From positions 30,912 to 94,911 of the IMG/VR virus record IMGVR_UViG_3300008107_000023: 64,000 nucleotides of DNA; one strand, 5' to 3'. The stretch comes from a virus. Below the pieces are notes generated by a model, which made no database searches, had not been told where the DNA came from, and saw only the letters and a program-made list of their open reading frames with translations. A program made the position numbers and the translations under genes. The first letter of the stretch is position 1. Each line of letters opens with the position of its first letter. Below are positions 16,711 to 27,600 of the stretch, piece after piece.

Positions 16711-18291
16711 ATGGCATCCCCTATAATTAGAATTAAAAGATCCGCAGTTCCCGGTAAATCACCGCAGATAAGTGATTTGCCTTTGGGAGAACTTGGACTT
16801 AATACATATGATGCAGAGTTATATGCCCGCAGAGAAAGAACAGGAATTGGCACCGATATTGTAAGACTTGGTGCTGGAGCAACAGTTACTAATATTCTTT
16901 ATGTCACACAAGACGGAAGCGATACAAACACAGGAAAAAAACTTGGAGACGCGAAAAGAACAATCGGAGCAGCACTCACAGCAGCAACAACAGGAACAGT
17001 TATTAAAGTTAGTGCTGGATCTTATCTAGAGAATAACCCTCTTTCAATTCCAGAACAAGTATCAATAATTGGAGATAGTTTAAGAGAAGTATCAGTATCT
17101 CCACAAAATGCAACTTCTGATTTATTTTATGTGACAAATGGAAACTATGTTGCAGAGATGTCTTATACAGGCACTCTAAATTCTGGAAAAGCAATATTTG
17201 CATTTAATCCAGTAGGTGCAGGAACAATTACACAATCACCATATATTCAAAATTGTACTAATTTCATTCCAAATAGCATTGGAATGAAAATTGATGGAAA
17301 TCATGCAAGTGGCAATTTAAAATCAATGGTCCTTGATAGCTATACTCAGTACAATCAAGGTGGAATAGGTGTCTCTATTACTAACAGTGGTTATGCACAA
17401 TTAGTTTCTCTATTCACTATTTGTAACGATATTGCAGTCTATTGTGGATCGGGTGGAGCATGTGATCTGACAAACTCAAACTCTTCGTTTGGGAACTATG
17501 CATTGGTTGCAGATGGAGTAAGTTCTACTCAATTTACTGGTATTGTAACTTCATATGCATCCGCAAACAGCAATGAATTTGTTATTTCAGGACTTAGTAA
17601 TACGAGACCATATGATGGTCAAGTAGTTTATTTCGATAAATTGTACAGTACCGTCGAAAAAGTTACTGTTTCGGCAGGTGGTACAGGTTATACTTCTGCA
17701 CCAACAGTAACAATTTCTCCACCATCAACTTCTTGGGGAATACAAGCACAGGCAGTAGCAGAAATTGATAATGGTAGTGTTATTAATATTCAAGTCGTCT
17801 CCAGTGGCAGAGGATATGAATCTGTTCCAACGATAACAATATCTTCACCAGATGTTGGGATCAATACCGCAACAGCAATTGCATCTATATTACCGACGTA
17901 TTATGTGATCGAAAGTTCCACGCCAATTTCTTCAGGAATTTCGACAATTACATTAAGTGATAATGTTCCATATTCTGTTGGTGTTGGATCAACAGTCCCA
18001 TTCTTTAAACAAAGTAGAATATTGGCTTCTGGTCACTCATTTGAATATGTAGGTTCTGGCATAACAATTTCTAGTGCTCTTCCTTCAGCAGGAGGAATAC
18101 CAATACAAGAAAATGAAACAGATGCGAGAAATGGTGGATTAGTTGTATACACGTCTACTGATCAGTCTGGAAACTTTAGAATAGGTGATGGGGTTACGGT
18201 AAATCAACAAACCGGAACAATATCAGGAAACTTCTATTCAAAGAGTTTATTTACTACAATGACTCCATTTATTTTAGCACTAGGAGGATAA
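16711..18291 (+). CDS. Beta-helix (pectate-lyase-like) tail fibre/spike protein
   Basis: The 526-residue product begins SPIIRIKRSAVPGKSPQI with LPLGELGLNTYDAELYARR, a fibre-type N-terminus. Residues 70-275 read like a right-handed parallel beta-helix: ILYVTQDGSDTNTGKKLGDA, TVIKVSAGSYLENNPLSIPE, VSIIGDSLREV and SPYIQNCTNF. The 3179-residue protein contains a close cousin (YVSTANGNDANDGK, VFVEAGEYVEDNPI-like). Two Gly-Tyr modules follow (AGGTGYTSAPTVTISPP, SSGRGYESVPTITISSP). The C-terminus GNFYSKSLFTTMTPFILALGG closes the gene three bases before the next start. No catalytic residues can be assigned, so depolymerase activity is not claimed. Confidence 0.78.
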   Translation: MASPIIRIKRSAVPGKSPQISDLPLGELGLNTYDAELYARRERTGIGTDIVRLGAGATVTNILYVTQDGSDTNTGKKLGDAKRTIGAALTAATTGTVIKVSAGSYLENNPLSIPEQVSIIGDSLREVSVSPQNATSDLFYVTNGNYVAEMSYTGTLNSGKAIFAFNPVGAGTITQSPYIQNCTNFIPNSIGMKIDGNHASGNLKSMVLDSYTQYNQGGIGVSITNSGYAQLVSLFTICNDIAVYCGSGGACDLTNSNSSFGNYALVADGVSSTQFTGIVTSYASANSNEFVISGLSNTRPYDGQVVYFDKLYSTVEKVTVSAGGTGYTSAPTVTISPPSTSWGIQAQAVAEIDNGSVINIQVVSSGRGYESVPTITISSPDVGINTATAIASILPTYYVIESSTPISSGISTITLSDNVPYSVGVGSTVPFFKQSRILASGHSFEYVGSGITISSALPSAGGIPIQENETDARNGGLVVYTSTDQSGNFRIGDGVTVNQQTGTISGNFYSKSLFTTMTPFILALGG

Positions 18292-18294
18292 AAA

Positions 18295-18639
18295 ATGGCA
18301 TTAGCTTTAAACGTATTCAAAACAGTAACACACGCAGTTACTCCAAATAAAGTTGGGATATATACTGCACCTGTAGGATACTCTGGTGTTGTTCTTCTTG
18401 CACAGGTTGCAAATGTTGACACCGAATCACATACGATCACATTTTCGCACGAAAGATCTGTTTCAGGAACTGCAGTAACAACTGAGATTGTAAAGGATTT
18501 TGCAATTCCTTCAAATGATTCTGCAAATTTAATATCCGGAAAACTAGTACTTGAATCCGGAGATAAGTTAAATATAACAGGTGTAGGATCCACAGGAAAT
18601 TTAAAATTTATAGCAAGTGTTTTAGAAACACTCAACTAA
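18295..18639 (+). CDS. Small beta-rich virion protein
   Basis: The 114-residue product (ALALNVFKTVTHAVTPNKVG, then YTAPVGYSGVVLLAQVANV) has alternating hydrophobic strands throughout, no charged helix and no motif I can tie to an enzyme. A strong Shine-Dalgarno, AGGAGG, overlaps the end of the beta-helix gene seven bases before the ATG. Small proteins of this pattern recur in fibre operons of marine T4-like phages. I infer a virion decoration or fibre-associated part. Confidence 0.7.
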   Translation: MALALNVFKTVTHAVTPNKVGIYTAPVGYSGVVLLAQVANVDTESHTITFSHERSVSGTAVTTEIVKDFAIPSNDSANLISGKLVLESGDKLNITGVGSTGNLKFIASVLETLN

Positions 18640-18680
18640 TAATTAACAAACTATTATTAAAGTAGGACTTTATATAAAAA

Positions 18681-21600
18681 ATGGACAAATTTCTAAGCGG
18701 AAGAAAATCTCAGTTAAATGTTGGTGTAAGTTCTTTTACAGAGAATAACACTGTAATTACAACTATTGGTAGGGTTGGTATAAAAACCAATAATGCTTCT
18801 TCTGATTTAGAAGTTTTTGGTACAGCAAAGGTTTCTGGAATAGCGACTTTTGGTTCTGGGAATACAGTTACTCTTGACGGAGATGGTGGAGAGATAAGAA
18901 TTGGTTCTGGTATAACCATTACCAATACAACATATAAAACTGGTAGCAGTTATTTGGACCCATCAGCTCTTGCTGCAAATACTGTACTCACAAATTTAGT
19001 TGAAACAACTTCAGTACAATCGACAAATATTGTTGCTACTGGTGTTGGTACTATTGGTACTCTTTCTGTAGATACTTTAACATATGGTGTTGGTATTGCA
19101 AATACCTTACAAGGATATGAATTAAATTATTCGGTCGGAATTATAACTTCTTTATCTGGATCAGGATTAGAATATAACGTAGGAATTATTACAAACTTAA
19201 CTGGAGTAAATGCAAATTATTCTGGTATTTCTACTTTACAAAATCTAAGGTCCGCTGTTGGTGTAGTTACCAATATTTCAGGAACGTTTTTAACCTATAG
19301 TGGAGTTGGAACTTTTGGAAGTATAAATGCAACTTCCGTTGGACTTAGTTCGGATATTTATGCATCTATTGGTAATTTTGGTGTTGGTATAATTACAACA
19401 ATAAGTGGCATAGGATTGTCATATTCAGATGGATATATTGGTAAAATAAATGGACAAAACCTAAATTATTCAGGTATTTCCACAATTAATACTCTAACTG
19501 GAGAAAATCTAAACTATTCTGGAATTGGAACAATTGATACCTTATCTGGTACAAATATCAATTATTCTGGTGTTGGAAGTGTTACAACGTTAATTGGAGA
19601 GAACCTAAATTACTCTGGTGTAGGAACAATATCCAGATTAATAGGTACAGATTTGTATTATTCTGGGGTAAGCACATTATCAGATTTAAGAGGATCTAAT
19701 CTATCTTATACTGGTATAGGAACAATATCCTCACTAAATGGTGTAGATATAAACTACAGTGGAATAGCGACATTTGCAAGCGCAGATATACCAACTCTTA
19801 GTGGAGATCAAATAACCTATAATAATGCAAACTTTACATCTGTTGCTTCGACAGATATTGTAATAAGTGGAATTGCAACAATTTCTACACTTGAAGGATC
19901 AACATTAAATTATACTGGATTAAGTACAGTATCAAATCTTAAAGGATCTGACATAGAGTATGTTGGAGTAAGCACATTAGCATATTTAAATGGAACAAAT
20001 CTAAATTATTCTGGTGTTGGTACTGTCGCAGATTTAAATGGCACTAACATAAACTACAGTGGAATAAGTAGTTTTGCAACGATAAATGGTACAAATTTAA
20101 ATTATTCTGGTGTTGGTACAATATCTCAATTAAAAACAACTGATATTGAAAATGTTGGCATTTCTTCACTAGATACTTTAAGAGGAACAAATCTAAACTA
20201 TTCTGGAATTGGAACAATCGATACCTTATCTGGTACCAATATCAATTATTCTGGAATAAGCACACTCCAATACTTAGAAGGAACTAACATAAATTATTCT
20301 GGTATTGGTACTATTGCAACTCTTAACAGTACCACAGCAAATATTTCTGACATTAGCGGAAGTACTTTAAATTATTCTAGTGGAACAGTAACCACATTAG
20401 ATGGAGATACTGCAACATTTTTAGAAGGATCCTTTGACGACGTAACGACAATAAATTTAAATTCCTCTGGAATTGGAACTATTCCAGAACTTAAAGGTAC
20501 AAATTTAGAATATGCTGGAATTGGATCTATTGCAAATATAATTGGGACTAACTTAAATTATTCTGGTATAGGTACAATTTCTAGCATATCCGGTACAGAT
20601 ATTAACTATTCTGGTGTTGGAACATTTACAACATTAAATTCGTCAGATATTAATGTTTCTGGATTTGGAACTATTCCAAACCTAACAGGTACTAACATTA
20701 GTTACTCCGGAATTGGAACGATTTCCAATTTAAATTCCGATGATTCAAATATTGCATATGTGAGGGGAACCAACTTAAATTATTCTGGTGTAGGAACTGT
20801 TTCAACTCTATTAGGAACAAATGTTAAGTACACTGGTATCGGAACTATAGATTCCTTGTATGGAACGAATATTGACTATTCTGGAAATGGAAGTATCCAA
20901 AATCTAAATGGTACAAATTTAAACTATTCTGGAATTTCAACGGTCAATGAATTGTTTGCTACAGACTTCACACTATCTGGAGTTGCAAGTATTAGTAGTT
21001 TGAGAGGAAATACTTTATATTATGATAACACATTTTCTAATGTTGGTCTAATTACCGAAATTTCAGGTACTAATTTAGAGTATATTGGTGTTGGTACTAT
21101 AATCAATTTCAACGCAACAGACGCTAATATACAGGCTCTAAGGGGAACTGATATTAATTACTCTGGAATATCAACACTAACAAACCTGAATGGTACAAAT
21201 ATCAACTATTCTGGTGTAGGTACAATAACAAATTTAAGTGGCACTAATTTAAATTATTCTGGAATTGCTACGGCAACAATTATTAATTCTGTCACAGGAA
21301 TAATTACAACCGCACAAATTCAAACCATATCTGGAACAGACTTAAATTATTCTGGAGTGGGCACAATTGGTAACGTTAAAGTTGGATTTGGCAATACAAC
21401 TTTAATTGTTACTGGAGATGCTAGAATAAGTGGAGTCTTAACAGTTGGATCAGGATCAGTAACAATAAATGGCATTTCAAACGTTTTAAGTGGTGTATCA
21501 ACATTTAATGCAAATTCTGGAATTATAACAACATTAAGTGGTATACAAGCAACTTACGACAATTTAATCTTAAACAATGACTTAAAATTTATTGGAATTA

Positions 21601-24600
21601 ACACTCAAACAAGTGGAATTAATACTTATAGATTTGTTGGATCTGCAGCAACTAATTCACAATCATACACATTAACTCTGCCTCCAAACTTAGGAATTCC
21701 TGGACAAGTTTTAACACTAAATCCTGGAGGAAGATTATCATTTGAAAATACTGGTCTTTATGAAAATAGAATTTATGTTTCGACTGCAAACGGTAATGAT
21801 GCAAACGACGGTAAAGCAGCTCCAGTTGCTACACTCAAGAGAGCGGCACAATTAGCATCGTTTGAGTCATTTGTATTACCTGGCGGAAGATATTTAGATG
21901 CTGCAAATTTACTTGAGGCAAATAAAGAATTCATTAAAGCAGAGGTTATTGGGTTCACAACAACTACATACCCAGCTCTTCTTACAGATCCACAATATGA
22001 TGAAACTACTTGCAAAAGAGATATTGGATATATTGTAGACGCAATAGTTTATGACCTATCATATGGAGGTAATTCAAAGACCGTTCAGGCAGGTTTAGCA
22101 TATTGGAATGCTGGAACTAGTTATGTTGCTGGAGAAACAACAGAAACAGTGGCGGCATATCGCTATATTATCGACATTTCAAAATATATCATTAATAATG
22201 TTGGAATACCAACAACTTATCAAAATACAATATCCCAATCATTTGATTTAACTCTTGCATATGATGATTCATGCAATCCAAATGCATATAGTGAAAATTG
22301 TTGTGCAGATGTTTGGAGTGCAATTGGATCTTATGTTGGTATTGTTACTAGCATTATTGGTATTGGAACAACAGCTGCTCCTTCTGTTACTTTACCTACG
22401 GTAAAATCAAATCCAGTATGCATTTTTGTTGAAGCTGGAGAGTATGTAGAGGACAACCCAATTCTTCTTTATGAAGACGTAGCAGTTGTTGGAGACAACT
22501 TAAGAAATACTATTATACGACCATTAAATGCCGGAAAAGATTTATTTAGAGTTAGAAATGGTTGCTATGTGACAGGATTCGCAATGAAAGATTATGTGGA
22601 TGCCGCTGGTATTCCACAATATACTTTTGATTATGCTGTTGCATTTGACGATCCTGCAGACTCAACTGCTTCAAGAACTGGATACGCAGTCAAAACAACA
22701 AAACCAATTATTACAAGATCTCCATACATCCAAAACTGCTCTATCTTATCATTCTTAGGTGGAAATGGTATTTTAGTTGATGGATCTAAAGTATTAACTC
22801 CAAATACAGCAATTATACCTGAAGAAGCTGAAAATCCTGTAATTGGTCCACAACCAGAATTTGGTAAGTCCATGGTTGCTAATGCATTTACCATGGTTTC
22901 GTTTGGTGGAATTGGTTGGCGTGTTATTAATGATGGATATTCTCAGGTTGTTTCTTGCTTCCAAATCTTCTGTCGTTATGGATCACTAGCTCAGTCTGGT
23001 GGATACTTGTCAATCACAAACTCTGCGACTAACTTTGGATATTATGCCCTCAAATCAACAGGATTCAATCAAAGATCCTATGTGTTTGATAGAGGTATAG
23101 CTGCTGCAACAGGTACAAGTGGTGGTCTTCAGACCTTGAAAGTTATTGGTTTAGGAAGAACAGATCAAGAACTTTATGTTCTAAGATTCTTTGACGGAAA
23201 TAATATAGATCAAACATCCGCATTTAAACAAGCAGTAGTCTCAAAAACTGTTAATATTGCAGTTGGTGTTAACACAACAACAGATACTATAGGTATTGCA
23301 AGTCATGGATTTACGCAAGGAGATAAAGTAGTATATCTAGGACATGAAGGTGTAATACCTGCTCAAGTAATTGGTGGACTCACAAACCAAAACGAATACT
23401 ATGTAAGGTTTGTTGATATTGATAACTTCCAACTATGTGAAGACGAGAGCTTAACAAGGTTAGTAGATTTAACTTCTGTCACAACAGGTATTAATACTTT
23501 CCAAAAAGGAAATCAAGAATTCTTTAATTATGAAACAATTGACACACATAGATCATATCAAAGAATTGGTATTGCTTCTACATCGAGCACTTTAAATTTT
23601 GTTCCAGGAAGACAAGTAACTCAGTCTGTTAATGGTGGAACAGCAGTAGGATATGCATATACCTACAATAGTTCTTCAAGAGAACTGATAGTTTCTGTTG
23701 AAAAGGTTGGAGGAATAAGAAATAATTTTGGTGTTACTGGAATTGGAACCAATTCTACTATTTTAGATCATAGTGGATCTCCAGTATCAATTGCAATAAC
23801 CTCAGTAACGGGAATAACTACATTCTGCACCATAGAATTTAAGGTCGATTCTACAGAAACAGGGAATCAAATATTGAATATTGCAAACCTTGTAGAAGAT
23901 TATAAAATTCATTTCCATAGACCCTCTATTGTCAACTCTTCTTCTCACACCTGGGAATTTTCGGGATCAGGAATTGATTATAATGCATTACCACAAAATG
24001 GTGGCAAAACAGATCCAGCATCTGAGCAAGTTTATTCTCTTGGAGGAAGAGTTTATACTTCAGGAACAAATGAACTCGGAGACTTTAAGATTGGTCAGTT
24101 TATTGTTGCATATAACAGAACTGGAAATATTGTATTCAATAATAAAGTCTCTATTGGTCAGTTAGATTCTCTTAGATTAAGTCTTTCTGGTGGCGTTGCT
24201 ATTGAAGAATTCTCTACAGATGTGGGACTGGGAGATAATGAAATTGGAGGTCCATTAGACAGTCGTGTTTCAACACAAAAAGCAGTTCGTTCTTTCCTGA
24301 ACAATAGACTTGGCGACTTTATCGATAAGTCAGTTTCAACTAATGCTGTCCCAAGTTCTATTGTTCAACTAAATTCTATTGGTCAAATTAATCCGGATCT
24401 TATACCACCTAAGGTTGTTAACTACTATAGGGCAAATGTTTCTGGCGGAAGAACTACTTTAGTTGATCAAATTCCAGCAATTAATTTGGCAAATGGTGAT
24501 ACTGTAATTGAACCCGATAGTGGATATGTTCTCATATCCGACGTATATGGTCAGTATTTAATTTTAAATAACAACACAAGAAATTATAACTTCCAAAATG

Positions 24601-27600
24601 GAGATATAGTTACGAGTACAACATCTGCGGGTGGTGCCATTGGTATTGTTACCACACCAACTTCGGTTGGATATGGAACAACTGGACTTGTTAAAGGTGT
24701 GTTGTTAACAACAACCAGTTTGGTTGGAGGATCTGGATATACAAATCCAGGAATTTATACTGGCGTAACACTGAATAGTATTACTGGAATTGGAACAAGT
24801 GCAAGAGCGACGATTACAGTTGGTGGTGGAGGAACTGTCACAAGTGTCGATATTGATTATGGTGGAAGAGGATATGTTCAGGGAGATAGTCTAACTGTAA
24901 ATAATCCGGTTTTAATTGGTGGTAGAAGTGGTGGATCTGATTTTACAGTTTCTGTCAATACTGTAGAAACTAGACTTTATTTGAAGTTAACAAATAATCA
25001 GAAATTCCCAGGTTCGAATTTAATTACAGATTATATTGAAGATAGAGATGCTGTTGGTATAGCAACTACTGTAGCAGCAAATTATTCAGTGACATTTGAT
25101 CCAACCGATTTTTCTACTGGTGGCGATATAGACTTTGCAAATGACAGGATTATTGTTGGTGTTACAAGTTTTGCCGATGGAGATCCAGTTGTTTATTCTA
25201 CAGGAGGTGGAAATCTTTTAGGAGATCTGATTAATGGTACGACATATTATGTCAAAAAGGTTGGAATCAGTTCTGTTGAACTTTATACAACTTATGCACT
25301 TTCTACTAAGAAAGACCTAGCTACTAGCGGAACAGGAACTCATTCCCTAACGAGAAGAGGAGTCAATGTTGATACTGATCAGATAGTATTTGTAAATCAT
25401 GGGTTTAGTGTTGGTGATGCAGTAAGAGCTAGTGGTGCAACCCCAACAGGAATCAATACAAATAGTTTCTACTTTGTCGGATCTGCAACAACCAACTCAT
25501 TTACACTACATACAACACAAGCAGCATCTTTAGTATCGATTAATGGACTTCTTTATAATCCAGTTAATATTACTGCAGTTCCTTCTTCTGGATTTGTAAC
25601 ATTCACAAAACAAAATGTTGCATATGAGTCAACCGTAAATACTTCTTCTGCTGATCCAAATAACTGGAGTATTCTGGCATCGGGTAGTATTGACGCTGCA
25701 AACATAACCAGTGGTACAATCTCACCAACAAGATTGGGTAGTGGAAGTGCAAACTCAGATACATTCTTGTCCGGAGACTCTAGTTACAGAAAAGTAGTAA
25801 AATCCGTAGGAATTGCAACGACCGAACCAGTAACCATTGTTGGTTCTAGTTTTGAATCCGCTTCTGGAGTTACAACACACTATGGAGATTTAAATTTGAA
25901 ACTAAACAGAGTAGAGCAAACTCTAGATAGTTTCTCAACTCTTGGTGTATCTAAGTTTAAAACTTCAACTTTCAGTATAGGTGACGACGGACAAGTTTCT
26001 ATTAAAAATTCTGCAACGGGTGATGTTGATGCTGCAACTTTAGGTGGACAATCTGGATCATATTATCTCGACACGAACAATTTAGTTGGAAATATTCCTA
26101 TCACAAAGGGTGGAACTGGATTATCAGCTCTTCCATCAGACGGCGCAATTCTTGTTGGAAATGGTTCTGCATATGAATTAACAACGAATCCTTCAATTGG
26201 TGGAACCGTAACTGCGTCTTTTGCAGTTCCTGCAAACAAAGATATTATATTTACATCAGGAACTTGGACAGGTGAAAAGGCAGCAAAAATTCAGTATTCT
26301 TCAAATAACCTATACTTACAGTTTACTAGCAACTTAATTGCAAGAAACTCTGTTGGAACAAACAGACTTACATTAGATTCTTCTGGAAACGTTTCTATTG
26401 GTGGTTCAATATCAGCAACAACTATACATTCCACAGTTTCTACTGGAACTGCCCCATTAGTTGTTAGCTCAACAACACAGGTTACAAATTTAAATACACA
26501 ATATCTTAATGGGTATTCTTCTTCGGCATCAGCAACTTCAAATACTATTGCACTAAGAAATGCAACTGGAGGATTAGTTGCTGCTGATATCACTGGAACT
26601 ACAGGAGCATTTACTGACAACGTTACCATATCTAATCCTGCATCATTGTCGTTTGGATCTGCCACTAGACAGATGCTTAATCTTTGGAGCACCGATTATG
26701 GATTGGGTGTACAAAGCAGTACATTATACTTTAGATCTGCTTCTAGATTCTCTTGGCATCGTGGCGGATCGCATAGTGATAGTCAGAATGATCCAGGATC
26801 TGGTGGTTCCGTAGCAATGACACTAGACAATTCCAGCAATCTCACGATAACTGGAACTGTTGAAGGTACAAGATTAATTTCTAATATAGCATCGGGAACT
26901 GCTCCACTTACAGTAACTTCAACTACACAAGTTACAAATCTGAATGCTTCATATCTTGAAGGATACGTGACAGATACTGCAAATACAGCAAATAGAATTG
27001 TTAGAAGAGACTCTAATGGAGATTTTGCTGCAAGAACAGTAACTGCAACTTTATCAGGAAATGCTACTGGTGTTGGAGCAACATTTACTAATGGAAACTT
27101 TACCAATGTTTATACAAATAATGCATATGCCAACGTTGGTATAATAACTGCAGTTAGTGGAACAAACTCAAATTATTCTGGCATATCAACAGCATCTCAG
27201 TTTGTGTCTACAGTTTCCACAGGAACTGCTCCACTAGTTGTTAGCTCAACAACACAGGTTACTAACCTAAATGCTTCTCAGTTAGAGGGGTATGTTACTG
27301 ATACTGCAAATACTGCAAATAGAATTGTTAGAAGAGACGGTTCGGGCAACTTTAGTGCTGGATCTGTTACAGCATCTGGTTTAACTTTAAATGGTTCTGG
27401 ATCAACCAGTTCTGCTCAGTTAACATTTAGTGGAGCAACAAACAATTGGATAAACTTTGGTACAACTGGTGTTGCTGCTCCTGCATTTACAACAAGAAGT
27501 GCCGGCACTAAGATCGTTCTTTATAACAATATTGCAGCTTCTGCAGTAGATTATGCATTGGGTATTGAAGGATCCACATTGTGGAATTCTGTTCCAACAA